In this document: in pieces, positions 1 to 10,396 of the stretch
How the letters are laid out: the number at the start of each line of letters is the position of its first letter
Position numbering within the stretch: the stretch's first letter is position 1
Source: Candidatus Merdiplasma excrementigallinarum
Lineage (GTDB): Bacteria; Bacillota; Clostridia; Lachnospirales; Lachnospiraceae
NCBI GenBank assembly: GCA_018713435.1
Contig: DVOS01000047.1
Coordinates: 1 to 34,692 of the forward strand
DNA: 34,692 nt
Direction of reading: 5' to 3'
Translations under genes and position numbers: made by a program
The notes under the pieces: model-generated
Databases searched by the model: none
Seen by the model: the letters and a program-made list of their open reading frames with translations, nothing else
What the model was told of the DNA's origin: nothing

Positions 1-146
1 TGGTTCAAAATAACCACTTGGCTATCTCTTACCCTTTTACTGTTTTAAAGGTTACAGTTCCTTAAAATAAAACTTTTCAGAACTTTCAAGGTTGTTTCAC
101 TGTTCAGTTATCAAGGTGCTTCCCTGTTGCTTCCGTTCGGCGCAAC
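1..146 (-). other. probable leader of an rRNA operon (gene body off the left edge)
   Basis: Read on the minus strand, this stretch follows a strong promoter and has no coding potential. It contains segments such as ACCTTGATAACTGAACAG and CAACCTTGAAAGTTC, which resemble the conserved leader and processing sequences seen around rRNA genes in Clostridia. The 16S gene itself would start beyond position 1, so the assignment is inferred from the promoter and leader resemblance only. It could instead be the leader of another stable RNA. Confidence 0.5.
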
Positions 147-152
147 TCTGAT

Positions 153-181
153 ATATTATCACGCTTCCCCGGGTTTGTCAA
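153..181 (-). promoter_or_regulatory. strong sigma-A promoter, probably for an rRNA operon
   Basis: On the minus strand there is a perfect -35 TTGACA (176-181), a 17-bp spacer and a -10 TAATAT (153-158). The GC-rich spacer and perfect -35 suit a stable RNA promoter. It lies just after the tRNA-Ser gene and fires leftward off the window. Confidence 0.65.
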
Positions 182-188
182 CAGGTTT

Positions 189-213
189 TTTCAAAACTTA
201 AAAAGTTTTGAAA
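189..213 (-). other. A/T-rich hairpin directly after tRNA-Ser
   Basis: An 11-bp perfect inverted repeat (TTTCAAAACTT and AAGTTTTGAAA, 3-nt loop) begins right at the 3' end of the tRNA. No T-run follows it on the minus strand, so it is not a classical terminator. It may be a 3' processing signal or a weak pause site between the tRNA and the downstream promoter. Confidence 0.4.
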
Positions 214-301
214 CGGAGAAAGAGGGATTTGAACCCTCGCGCCGCGTGAACGACCTACACCCTTAGCAGGGGCGCCTCTTCAGCCTCTTGAGTATTTCTC
301 C
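214..301 (-). tRNA. tRNA-Ser(GCT)
   Basis: The minus strand folds as a class II tRNA of 88 nt. The acceptor stem pairs GGAGAAA (301-295) with TTTCTCC (221-215), and the discriminator base is G at 214. The anticodon loop CTGCTAA gives GCT, which reads serine AGC and AGU codons. There is a long variable arm and a GGTTCAAATCC T-arm. CCA is not encoded. It has its own promoter at 356-384. Confidence 0.95.
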
Positions 302-305
302 TAGC

Positions 306-348
306 CTGAATATTCAGCTTATTCAGTTGCGCAACTCACTTGAGTTGC
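306..348 (-). other. palindromes in the 5' leader of the tRNA-Ser transcript
   Basis: Between the predicted transcription start (about 349) and the tRNA 5' end lie three perfect palindromes: GCAACTCA with TGAGTTGC (331-348), AGTTGCGCAACT (325-336) and CTGAATATTCAG (306-317). They would form hairpins in the precursor or serve as a symmetric protein site. The role is unknown. Confidence 0.5.
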
Positions 349-355
349 ACTAACT

Positions 356-384
356 ATTATACTGATATCCCTTCCCTTTGTCAA
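356..384 (-). promoter_or_regulatory. near-perfect sigma-A promoter of tRNA-Ser
   Basis: On the minus strand the -35 is TTGACA (379-384), the spacer is exactly 17 bp and the -10 is TATAAT (356-361). Both boxes match consensus fully. It drives the tRNA-Ser gene, starting about 50 nt upstream of it. Confidence 0.9.
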
Positions 385-425
385 ACACTTTTTTTGCTCA
401 CCAGTTCAGCCATCAGGCGGGACCG

Positions 426-466
426 AAAAGCAGACCTGGCAGATTTATCTGCCAGGGATTGCTTTT
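426..466. terminator. candidate bidirectional terminator hairpin
   Basis: A perfect 10-bp stem CCTGGCAGAT (435-444) with ATCTGCCAGG (447-456) closes on a 2-nt loop. An outer stem AAAAGCA with TGCTTTT surrounds it, so T-rich sequence follows on both strands, although the T-run is only four bases. It lies between the glycosyltransferase end and the tRNA promoter, a sensible place to stop leftward transcription. Confidence 0.4.
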
Positions 467-470
467 GGGA

Positions 471-560
471 ACCGCTGGTGGGCGGAACGCCCGCCAAGCC
501 GCAGGCTTGAGCTGCTTTGCAGCGTTCGGACGCCTTTGGCGGACGGCCTGCGGCCTGATG
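471..560. repeat. diverged copy of the palindrome-rich repeat family
   Basis: The reverse complement of 477-526 closely matches the distal module of the repeats at 26598-26847 and 30167-30389. Shared parts are GGCGGGCGTTCCGCCCACC, the preceding CTGCGGCT and a GCTGC-loop-GCAGC hairpin. The 57-bp units seen in the other copies are not recognisable here. It is in the opposite orientation to those copies. No gene is supported here. Confidence 0.5.
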
Positions 561-821
561 GTACGGGCATCACTATCATTTTGAATATATAACCGTACAG
601 TTTCGAAAACTTTTACGGCTCCAGGTTCACATTTTTAAATTCCCGCCGTACCGGCCTGCAGCTTTTACGGTCCCCAAGGCGAAAACGCTTCTTCCCGCCG
701 TCAGGACAGCGTGTTATTACGGTTTAATATTTGAATTTCCCGATCCGACCGTCCTATCCGGATTTTCTTACGGGCGCAAACTCGAATTCCTGTGTTTCCG
801 CCGTACCGGCCCAATTTACAG
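561..821. repeat. degenerate 52-bp tandem array with TACGG/CCGTA ends
   Basis: TTACGG (or TACGG) recurs at 562, 613, 665, 717 and 768, with spacings close to 52, 52, 52 and 51 bases. After each there are about 24 variable bases, then CCGCCGT or a close variant (CCGTA, CCGTC). Each unit is therefore bounded by a short inverted repeat. A weaker sixth copy starts near 816. Identity between units outside these ends is low. The array fills most of the non-coding space between the glycosyltransferase stop and the repeat at 471-560. Confidence 0.5.
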
Positions 822-901
822 ACCTGAGTTTCAGTTCCCTGCCGGCGCAGTTTCACTCATCTGCTCTCTCTTATACCTTGTCCTATATCTTATATCTTGT
901 C

Positions 902-1894
902 TTATCCTCTTTCGTCCATTTTTTCCTGCCGCTTCTCTTCCCCGTGCCGTCCGGCCTGGACTTTTTCTTCCCCTTCCACATTCAGGGTGTCCCGGACCAC
1001 ATACAGGGGGGAGCGGTTCAGGGTCATGATCAGCTTGCCCACATACTCGCCGATGATGCCCAGCATCAGGAAGGTAATGCCCGCCACGATCAGGATGATG
1101 CACATCAGGGAAGACCACCCCACCTGCACCCCCGGATCCAGGATCTTGCGGATCAGGATCACAATGGCGGCGATAAAGCCTGCCAGGGAAAAGCCTACCC
1201 CGAACAGGGTGGAAATCTGAAGGGGAATGGTGGAATAGTTCATGAAAGACATGAACAGCTTCAGTCCCTTCCAGAACGTATAGTTGGATTTTCCTTCTTC
1301 TCTCTTATAATGCTCCACCGGCACGTCCACCATATTCCGGGTGGTACGCACAAACAGCAGCTGAATAAAGGCGTCGTTGCCCTGGTAGTTTTTAATCTCG
1401 TCAATCACGTACCGCCTGGCCAGCCAGAAGCTGCTCATCTCGATATCCCGGGGCCGGTCTACCAGGTGGAACAGAAGAAACTGGCTCACTGCTCCGGTGA
1501 AATTTTTAAAAGCGCTGAACTTCCGCTGCTTATAAACGCCGAACACCACATCGTACCCTTCCTCCGCTTTGTCCAGAAACTGGCGGATCTGCTCCGGGCG
1601 GTTCTGAAGATCGTCATCCATTCCCACCACCAGGTCGCCGTGCACATAGTGGAGTCCCGCCATAATGGCGGCGTGCTGTCCGAAATTCTTCGACAGGTTG
1701 ACCCCGATCACATTGGGGTACTTTGCGGCCGCTCTCCGGATTGCCCCAAAGGTATCGTCATGAGAGTAGTCGTTAACCAGAATCATCTCACACTCATAGC
1801 CGTCCCACTTTTTAAATTCTTCCATGCACATATCCACCAGCTTCTCAATGGTAAGCTCCGAATTATAGCAGGGAATTACAACCGACACTAACAT
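902..1894 (-). CDS. family 2 glycosyltransferase, GtrB/DPM1-like, membrane anchored
   Basis: This protein probably transfers a sugar from a nucleotide donor to a lipid (polyprenyl phosphate) carrier at the inner face of the membrane. The N-terminus has the GT-A start VVIPCYN (5-11), an acidic metal-binding cluster DDD (93-95), the SKNFGQH motif (68-74) and GKSNYTFWKG (201-210), all typical of the bactoprenol glucosyltransferase and dolichol-phosphate mannose synthase group. Two membrane segments follow at about 226-248 and 261-283, then a charged tail rich in Glu, Lys and Arg. The ATG start has GAGGAG upstream. It lies 56 nt after the ATP-grasp gene and may be the last gene of the ATP synthase transcript. 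The sugar and the final acceptor cannot be read from sequence. Confidence 0.88.
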   Translation of the reverse strand: MLVSVVIPCYNSELTIEKLVDMCMEEFKKWDGYECEMILVNDYSHDDTFGAIRRAAAKYPNVIGVNLSKNFGQHAAIMAGLHYVHGDLVVGMDDDLQNRPEQIRQFLDKAEEGYDVVFGVYKQRKFSAFKNFTGAVSQFLLFHLVDRPRDIEMSSFWLARRYVIDEIKNYQGNDAFIQLLFVRTTRNMVDVPVEHYKREEGKSNYTFWKGLKLFMSFMNYSTIPLQISTLFGVGFSLAGFIAAIVILIRKILDPGVQVGWSSLMCIILIVAGITFLMLGIIGEYVGKLIMTLNRSPLYVVRDTLNVEGEEKVQAGRHGEEKRQEKMDERG

Positions 1895-1950
1895 TTTTTT
1901 CTCCTCTTTTTACTGCCTGGCCGGAAAAAATCCGCTGCCCGGCAGAAATC

Positions 1951-3171
1951 TTACTCTGTTCCGGAAGGCTTTATCTCCAGACGGATCTTTCCCAGCAGTT
2001 CCGCCTGTCTGGCCCGGCATTCCTCCAGCGTATCTCCCTTTATAATCAGCTGGCCAATCCTGTCCCTTCCGTTTTCCATGGGCTGCACCGCGCTGCCCGC
2101 CTGTATATTAAAGGAAAGATCCACTACTTCCTCCGGCAGAATCGGCGGAACGCAGATTCGCTCCACAATGCCCGCTTCATCCGCGGCCAGAAGCCGGGTG
2201 ATGCTGGGGCGTCTGGGAATATCCGGTCTCTGAAACAGATCCTTCACATCCATTCCCATGGCCACCCGCACGATAGCCTCATAGTAATCGATCCCATAAT
2301 AAATTCCCACCGTATCCGCGATGCAGGTGGCGCCCGCCCGGGCTGTTGCTTCTATTATATAGACTTCTCCGTTTAAAAGCATGCAGTCCATATCCACAGG
2401 GCAGTTGTCAAATCCCAGAGCCGTCACAACCCGCTGTGCCTGTTCCCTTACTTTCCGGCCCAGTTCCTGTTCATGTTCCCAGGGGACGTAATGCCCCACC
2501 GGGAAAGGAGGATTGCCCTTTTTCAGGTCATTCCCCAGAGGCAGCACATAAACCAGCTCTCCCCTCGACACCATGGCCTCCACGCCGAACATGGTTCCCT
2601 GCAGGAATTCTTCCACCAGACAGTAATCCTTCCCGGTGGCTTCCATGGAACGGCGGAAATTTTCTCTGGCTTCCTGTCTGGTATCGCACCTAAAGATGCC
2701 CCGGCTTCCCATCAGATCCACTGCTTTCACCATCACAGGGAGCCGCAGATTGTCCAGCGCTTCCTCCAGCTGCGCCTCGTCGGAAACCTGAAAATAGCGG
2801 GCCGTATTCACCCCCGCCTCCGTGTAGGCCTTTTTCTGCAGGGATTTGTCCGTGCAGGCGCAGGCTCCCCGGTAGCTGGGTCCCGGAAGCCCCATTTTTT
2901 CACACACATAGCCCAGCGATCTGGTGCCCACATCCATACAGCAGGTGGCAATGCCGGAAATCTCCCACTCCCTGGCCGCCTCGTACACCGCCTCCGGGTC
3001 CGTGATATCCACATAGGCAATCTCGTCCGCTTCCCCAAAGCCCAGATAATTGCCCGGGATACTGGCCGCGATCACGGTAAATCCCAGACGGCGGGCCGCC
3101 CGCATCAGGGGTATCTGGGAGTAGCTGGCTCCCAGAATCATGATTTTTTTTCTGTTTTTACTGTCCTTCAT
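1951..3171 (-). CDS. ATP-grasp family ligase of unknown substrate
   Basis: The 406-residue protein has an N-terminal Rossmann-like pre-ATP-grasp region beginning KKIMILGASYSQ, then an ATP-grasp fold as in the PurK/CarB/biotin carboxylase superfamily. Visible elements are the VMVKAVDLMGSRGI segment (about 146-159) and a late acidic magnesium-binding stretch ending in EVYIIEATARAG (about 270-281). Enzymes of this fold join a carboxylate to an amine or thiol through an acyl phosphate. The substrate is not evident. It sits 36 nt after atpC and 56 nt before a membrane glycosyltransferase, so a role in making a surface polymer is possible but only inferred. The ATG start has only a weak purine-rich ribosome site. 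Confidence 0.8.
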   Translation of the reverse strand: MKDSKNRKKIMILGASYSQIPLMRAARRLGFTVIAASIPGNYLGFGEADEIAYVDITDPEAVYEAAREWEISGIATCCMDVGTRSLGYVCEKMGLPGPSYRGACACTDKSLQKKAYTEAGVNTARYFQVSDEAQLEEALDNLRLPVMVKAVDLMGSRGIFRCDTRQEARENFRRSMEATGKDYCLVEEFLQGTMFGVEAMVSRGELVYVLPLGNDLKKGNPPFPVGHYVPWEHEQELGRKVREQAQRVVTALGFDNCPVDMDCMLLNGEVYIIEATARAGATCIADTVGIYYGIDYYEAIVRVAMGMDVKDLFQRPDIPRRPSITRLLAADEAGIVERICVPPILPEEVVDLSFNIQAGSAVQPMENGRDRIGQLIIKGDTLEECRARQAELLGKIRLEIKPSGTE

Positions 3172-3207
3172 TTTCTTTCGCTCTTTCCCGGAATATCTTC
3201 TTATTTC

Positions 3208-3606
3208 TTATTTTATATTCAGCCGTACTAAAGCCCGCTGCAGCTTAGCCCTGGCAATCCGGTATTCCCGCTCTGTCAGGCCGCCTTCCGCCAGAAGCTC
3301 CTCCGCCCGTTTGCGGGCCGCCTTGGCTCTTTCCAGGTCAATCTCCTCCTGCCATTCCCAGGTGGTAGCCAGCAGGCGGCAGGTTCCGTCCATCACCGAA
3401 AGCATTCCTCCGATGCAGGCGGCGTTTCTGCGGGTGCCGTCCTCCATCACCACATGGGCTTCCCCCATGCCCAGGGCCGTGCAGAAATTGCAGTGTCCTG
3501 CCAGGATGGCGAAATCTCCGTCCATCCCCCGGCAGACTACCCGCTGCACCTGGCCTTCAAAGAGAAGGCCGTCCGGTGTTCCGATACGCAACAGGAAGGT
3601 ACTCAT
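3208..3606 (-). CDS. atpC: F1 ATP synthase epsilon subunit
   Basis: Epsilon is part of the central stalk of F1 and acts as a brake on ATP hydrolysis. The 132-residue length is normal. The N-terminal beta sandwich begins FLLRIGTPDGLLFEG and includes the GDFAILAGH region (30-38). The C-terminal helical hairpin is rich in Glu, Arg and Ala and includes the segment DLERAKAARKRAEELL. The ATG start has AAGGAGG upstream. It follows atpD by 12 nt and is the last atp gene in the order B-E-F-H-A-G-D-C. Confidence 0.96.
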   Translation of the reverse strand: MSTFLLRIGTPDGLLFEGQVQRVVCRGMDGDFAILAGHCNFCTALGMGEAHVVMEDGTRRNAACIGGMLSVMDGTCRLLATTWEWQEEIDLERAKAARKRAEELLAEGGLTEREYRIARAKLQRALVRLNIK

Positions 3607-3618
3607 TGGCAGCCTCCT

Positions 3619-5876
<2,258 letters not shown>

Positions 5877-5878
5877 GT

Positions 5879-7405
5879 TTACTCACCTTCCCTGTCCGTA
5901 AACTTTTTCGTAAAATCCTCCAGGGTTTTCCGCAGCCTCTCTCTGTCCTGCTCTGTCAGATCCCCTGTGTTCCTGATACTTTCCATCACAGCCGCTCCCT
6001 GGGGATCCTGATCCAGGAACAGGTACAGCTCTTCCTCATACTCTCTTACATCTTTTACATCCACCGGCGCCAGAATATTTTCTGTGACAGCCAGCAGAAT
6101 CGCCACCTGTTTTTCCACCGGCACCGGGGCGCTCCTCTTCTGCTTCAGCACCTCCACGATCCGGGCGCCCTGCTCCAGCCTGGCCCTGGTATCCGCGTCC
6201 AGATCCGATCCGAACTGGGCAAAGCTCTGCAGCTCTCGGTACTGGGAATAAATCAGCTTCAGAGTTCCCGCCACCTTTTTCATGGCCTTAATCTGGGCAT
6301 TTCCTCCTACGCGGGAAACGGAGATGCCGGGGTTCACCGCCGGCATAACGCCGGAGTGGAACAGCTCGGTTTCCAGAAAGATCTGGCCGTCTGTGATGGA
6401 AATCACGTTGGTGGGAATATAGGCGGAAATATCTCCCGCCTGAGTCTCAATAATGGGCAGCGCCGTCAGGGATCCGCCTCCGTGGGCATCGTCCATCTTG
6501 GCGGCCCGCTCCAGCAGTCTGGAGTGAAGATAAAAAACATCTCCGGGATAGGCTTCCCGGCCCGGCGGTCTTCTGATCAGAAGGGACAGGGCCCGGTACG
6601 CTACCGCGTGCTTGCTCAGGTCATCATAAATAATCAGGGCGTGTTTTCCCTGCTCCATAAAGTATTCTCCCATGGCGCATCCCGAATAGGGAGCCAGGTA
6701 CTGGAGGGGACTGGACTCTGAGGCTGTGGCGGCGGTGACAATGGTGTAGTCCATGGCTCCCGATTCCTTCAGGGTTTCCACCAGAGACGCCACCGTGGAG
6801 CGCTTCTGGCCGATTGCCACATAAATGCAGATCACATCTTTCCCCTTCTGGTTTAAGATCGTATCCACCGCCAGGGAGGTTTTTCCTGTCTGCCTGTCCC
6901 CGATAATCAGTTCCCGCTGCCCCCGTCCGATGGGGATCATGGAATCAATGGCCTTGATTCCTGTCTGGAGAGGCTCCGATACGCTCTTTCTCTCACAGAT
7001 GCCGGGAGCCGGGTTCTCCACCGGCCGGTACTCCTTCGCCTCGATGGGGCCCAGGCCGTCTATGGGTTCGCCCAGAGCGTTTACCACCCGTCCCAGCAGG
7101 CCCTCGCCCACCGGCACGGATACCACTTTCCCGGTGCGCTTTACCGTCTGTCCTTCCCCGATGCCTTCCCCGGATCCGAACAGTACGGCGGACACGCTGT
7201 CCTCCTCCAGATTCTGGGCCATGCCCAGGGTTTTATCCTCAAATTCCAGCAGTTCGCCGGCCATGCAGGCCTCCAGCCCGCTGACCCGGGCAATGCCGTC
7301 TCCCACCATGAGAACCATGCCGGTCTCGTCTTCCCGGATTGTGTTCTCATAATATTTGATCTGGCTGCGGATGACCCTGGATATTTCTTCCGGTTTTAAT
7401 TGCAT
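5879..7405 (-). CDS. atpA: F1 ATP synthase alpha subunit
   Basis: Alpha forms the non-catalytic nucleotide sites of F1. The P-loop is GDRQTGKTS (169-177). The segment [23 protein letters not shown] before it and [13 protein letters not shown]-type sequence (here [13 protein letters not shown]) later are family signatures. The length is 508 residues, as usual. The ATG start is 16 nt after the atpH stop, with a weak ribosome site (GGATGGTATGG). It is central in the atp operon. Confidence 0.97.
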   Translation of the reverse strand: MQLKPEEISRVIRSQIKYYENTIREDETGMVLMVGDGIARVSGLEACMAGELLEFEDKTLGMAQNLEEDSVSAVLFGSGEGIGEGQTVKRTGKVVSVPVGEGLLGRVVNALGEPIDGLGPIEAKEYRPVENPAPGICERKSVSEPLQTGIKAIDSMIPIGRGQRELIIGDRQTGKTSLAVDTILNQKGKDVICIYVAIGQKRSTVASLVETLKESGAMDYTIVTAATASESSPLQYLAPYSGCAMGEYFMEQGKHALIIYDDLSKHAVAYRALSLLIRRPPGREAYPGDVFYLHSRLLERAAKMDDAHGGGSLTALPIIETQAGDISAYIPTNVISITDGQIFLETELFHSGVMPAVNPGISVSRVGGNAQIKAMKKVAGTLKLIYSQYRELQSFAQFGSDLDADTRARLEQGARIVEVLKQKRSAPVPVEKQVAILLAVTENILAPVDVKDVREYEEELYLFLDQDPQGAAVMESIRNTGDLTEQDRERLRKTLEDFTKKFTDREGE

Positions 7406-7421
7406 GTTTCCATACCATCCT

Positions 7422-7958
7422 TTATGTCATTTCGTTCAGTTTCTCTGCGATGCCCTGCAGGCGTCCCTTTACGGTGCCGTCCAGGCTTTTTCCTTCCATC
7501 TCGACCCGCAGGCCTCCCAGCACGCCGGGATCCAGGCGCTGGCTGAGTTTCACCTGCCTGCCGGAGAACTTCTCCAGCTTCTTTCGCAGCGCTTCCATCT
7601 GCTCCTCGCTGAGTCTGACAGCGCTGACCGCCTCCGCCCGGACAATCCCCCGGTCCCTGTCGTACCGGGCGGCAAACGCCCTGCAGCATTCCGGGTATTC
7701 CCGCAGAAGCCCCCGGTCGCACAGCAGCTTTAAAAAATTAACCAGATACCGCTCCGCCTGGGACCCGAAGGCTTCCTCGATCAGCTTTTTTCTCTCCTCC
7801 AGGGGGATGACCGGCTGGGAAAGCAGTTTTACATAAGCGGGATTCTCCCGAAACAGTTCCCGGATCTGCTCCATCTGTTCCCGTATTGCCTCTTCCAGCC
7901 CCTCTCCTGCCGCCAGGTCGTACAGGCTGTCTCCGTATAATCTTCCCGTCCGGCTCAT
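7422..7958 (-). CDS. atpH: ATP synthase delta subunit (OSCP)
   Basis: Delta joins the peripheral stalk to the top of F1. The 178-residue protein has the usual N-terminal helical domain ([13 protein letters not shown]) and a C-terminal segment [25 protein letters not shown] that matches the conserved end of the family. Its ATG overlaps the atpF stop by 4 nt (ATGA), a sign of translational coupling. Confidence 0.93.
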   Translation of the reverse strand: MSRTGRLYGDSLYDLAAGEGLEEAIREQMEQIRELFRENPAYVKLLSQPVIPLEERKKLIEEAFGSQAERYLVNFLKLLCDRGLLREYPECCRAFAARYDRDRGIVRAEAVSAVRLSEEQMEALRKKLEKFSGRQVKLSQRLDPGVLGGLRVEMEGKSLDGTVKGRLQGIAEKLNEMT

Positions 7959-8458
7959 GAAGCCTCACCTACATTCGCGATAAATTCCTCTATCAGTTTC
8001 TGGTGATCCTCCTGGGAAATCTCCCGCTCAATCACCTTTCCGGCAATATCCATGGCAATGCCGCCGATCTCTTCTTTTGCCTCCGTGACTGCCTTTCTCT
8101 TCTCCCTGGAAATCTCCCGCTCTGCCGATTCCTTCATGGAAGCGGCCTGACGGGCCGCCTCCTGCAGCAGCTTTTCACTCTGGCTGTCCGCGGTGCGTCT
8201 GGCCTCCCGGATGATCTCGCCTGCCTGGTCTTTTGCCCGGGCTATGTTCTGCTCATATTCCTCCTGCATAGCCAGAGCGGATTTCTTTGCCTCCCTGGCC
8301 TCCTGCAGTTCCCTGTCCGCCATGGCTCTCCTCTGCTCCAGCACCTTGTTGATGGGCTTAAAGAGAAAGCGCTTGATGAGATACATCTGGATAAAGAGAT
8401 TGCAGATAGTAGCCACAAAATTCCATGGCACAATGGCCACCAGTTCCTGTACCTGCAT
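7955..8458 (-). CDS. atpF: ATP synthase b subunit
   Basis: Subunit b forms the peripheral stalk. An N-terminal membrane segment (about 9-30, WNFVATICNLFIQMYLIK) is followed by a long charged coiled coil rich in Ala, Glu, Arg and Lys up to the end at residue 167. The motif FLFKPINKVLEQRR after the membrane helix is typical. The ATG start has AGGAGG 8 nt upstream. It overlaps atpH by 4 nt. Confidence 0.94.
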   Translation of the reverse strand: MQVQELVAIVPWNFVATICNLFIQMYLIKRFLFKPINKVLEQRRAMADRELQEAREAKKSALAMQEEYEQNIARAKDQAGEIIREARRTADSQSEKLLQEAARQAASMKESAEREISREKRKAVTEAKEEIGGIAMDIAGKVIEREISQEDHQKLIEEFIANVGEAS

Positions 8459-8501
8459 ACGTTCTGCCTCCTGTTCTGTCTAAAGCATCCAACGCCTGTT
8501 C

Positions 8502-8810
<309 letters not shown>

Positions 8811-9569
8811 CTATGCTTCCGCTGCCCCTTTGATATACATGACAGTCAGCATGCAAAAAATAAATGCCTGCATAAATCCTGAAAACCAGTCGAAATAGAT
8901 GGACAGGATAGCGGGAATTCCCACATCCAGGAAGGGAATCCCGGAAAGAACGTCCCCCAGGACGCCGGGGAGCAGACCGAAGAGAGCGGAACTGGCCAGC
9001 GCCAGGGCTCCGTAAATCAGGCTGCTGATTACAACCCCGGAAAGAATATTTCCAAAATGACGGCAGGCCATACTGATAGGCGTGGCCAGCTCCGAAAGAA
9101 TATTAAAAGGGGTCATCACCGGTATGGGCGTGGTAAAGCTCTTCATATAGCCGCCCACCCCGTTGGTTTTAATTTTCTGGCCCGTAATCATTACAAATAC
9201 CACCGCGGCCCAGGCCGCCTCCGTGGACAGATCCGCCGTAGGGCTGCGAAGTCCCACCAGGCTGATCAGGTTGGATACCAGGCTGGTAGAAAACAGGGCC
9301 GCCACAAAGGGGATCAGATAGCGGAATTCCTCCCCCATGTTTCCCACCACAAAGCGGTTGGCCTTCTCCACCAGCCATTCCGCCAGAGCCTGCCGCTTTG
9401 AGATATGTTCTACCTTCAGGTCGTGGGCCAGCCAGATGCACAGCCCGGTGATCAGAAGCATCACCACCCAGCTGATCACCATGGTCTCCGTGATCTGCAG
9501 TTTCCCCAGAATGGGGATCTCAAAGGGAAAGGTATAAAAAATCCGGGCCCCCGTAATGTCAATTTCCAT
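8811..9569 (-). CDS. atpB: ATP synthase a subunit
   Basis: Subunit a forms the ion half-channels against the c ring. The 252-residue protein has five to six membrane segments. The essential arginine is Arg170 in ISMACRHFGN, equivalent to Arg210 of E. coli (LRLFGN). The earlier TPFNILSELATP segment is also conserved. The ATG start has AGGAGGTG upstream. It is followed by atpE after 30 nt. Confidence 0.95.
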   Translation of the reverse strand: MEIDITGARIFYTFPFEIPILGKLQITETMVISWVVMLLITGLCIWLAHDLKVEHISKRQALAEWLVEKANRFVVGNMGEEFRYLIPFVAALFSTSLVSNLISLVGLRSPTADLSTEAAWAAVVFVMITGQKIKTNGVGGYMKSFTTPIPVMTPFNILSELATPISMACRHFGNILSGVVISSLIYGALALASSALFGLLPGVLGDVLSGIPFLDVGIPAILSIYFDWFSGFMQAFIFCMLTVMYIKGAAEA

Positions 9570-9599
9570 CTTTTCACCTCCTGCCTTGCTCTTTTCCTG

Positions 9600-10019
9600 C
9601 TATTTTTTCTCTTTTTCAGGGAAAAAGGCCATCAGTTTAATTCCCAGGCTGGGAAACAGCAGGGGCGCAATGCCTGCCGCGAACTGAAAGCAGGGAGCCG
9701 CCACCGCGGCGATCACCCACAGAATCTGCAGGAGCATCCGCTGGGTGTAGCTGGATTTCAGCCGCATCCTGGCCACGTCCTCCATATTCTCGGAGGCTAC
9801 TTTCTGTATGGTAATCCCCATGAGGAAAAAGTTCAGAACCGCCACCGCTCCTCCCACGATCCCGGAGAGAAAAATCCGGTAGTCAAAAGGAACCGCCTCC
9901 GGGTACGCCTGATGCAGGGCCGCGAAAGCCGCCCACATCACCACCACCCCCGCAGCGGTAAATATCCCCACTCTCTTTGTCTCTTTTTTTACAGCCGGCT
10001 GCAGCTTCATTCTGCTCAT
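9600..10019 (-). CDS. AtpI-like membrane protein of the ATP synthase operon
   Basis: A 139-residue membrane protein with about four predicted helices (near 20-38, 50-72, 98-114 and 117-135) and a basic N-terminus. Its place just before atpB, its size and its four-helix layout match ATP synthase subunit I, which helps assemble the c ring or deliver magnesium. Sequence conservation in this family is weak, so the call rests mainly on position. The ATG at 10025 touches its AAGGAG site with no spacer, whereas the ATG at 10019 is 6 nt away, so the second was chosen. Confidence 0.7.
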   Translation of the reverse strand: MSRMKLQPAVKKETKRVGIFTAAGVVVMWAAFAALHQAYPEAVPFDYRIFLSGIVGGAVAVLNFFLMGITIQKVASENMEDVARMRLKSSYTQRMLLQILWVIAAVAAPCFQFAAGIAPLLFPSLGIKLMAFFPEKEKK

Positions 10020-10047
10020 AACCATCTCCTTCGCTTCTTGCAGGCTC

Positions 10048-10311
10048 TCAGATATGCCTGTTAAACGAAACCCTTTCCTTTTCTTTTTTCTTCTCTTTTT
10101 TCATCTGGGCCCGGTACAGCTTCCAGGCCGTCACGCAGGAACTGCCAAACCCCAGGATAAATCCCGGGACATATACCCAGCTCCCCAGGCCGTATCTGTC
10201 CGCCAGGCAGCTGCACACCAGCAGGCAGAGTACCGGCGGCACGGTGAGGGACAGTCCCAGCTGGGTGAGAAGAGAAACATGTTTCATGATTTCAGGCCAT
10301 TTTCCCGCCAT
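10048..10311 (-). CDS. AtpZ/AtpI-like small membrane protein
   Basis: An 87-residue protein with two membrane helices (about 12-35 and 42-62) and a very basic C-terminus rich in Lys and Glu. The second helix region ends GFGSSCVTAWKLYR, much like the AtpZ family (F0F1 subunit, putative Ca2+/Mg2+ transporter), whose consensus is a GxxxGxxxxxxxxYR-type helix end. The frame is open from further upstream, but AGGAGG is 6 nt before the ATG at 10311. It is the first small gene of the atp cluster and probably helps F0 assembly. A weak promoter-like TAGAAT (10356-10361) lies upstream. Confidence 0.65.
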   Translation of the reverse strand: MAGKWPEIMKHVSLLTQLGLSLTVPPVLCLLVCSCLADRYGLGSWVYVPGFILGFGSSCVTAWKLYRAQMKKEKKKEKERVSFNRHI

Positions 10312-10396
10312 GGTTCTTCCTCCTGAAAAAAACTCCGTTCCCGGTCGTATGCCATATTCTATCATTTTTCGGGCCGGAAGGAAAGATTCATTTTCC

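Noticed and set aside
378-584. Small plus-strand frame of 68 codons near the tRNA
   Set aside because: It spans the tRNA promoter, a hairpin and a palindromic repeat, has no ribosome site and shows no protein-like motif.
561-821. CRISPR array
   Set aside because: Unit spacing is regular, but the repeat parts are poorly conserved, the cores are only about 24 bases and no cas genes are present in the window.
731-1891. Long plus-strand open frame of 386 codons
   Set aside because: It is the antisense frame of the glycosyltransferase gene, rich in His, Gln and Pro, with no family motifs.
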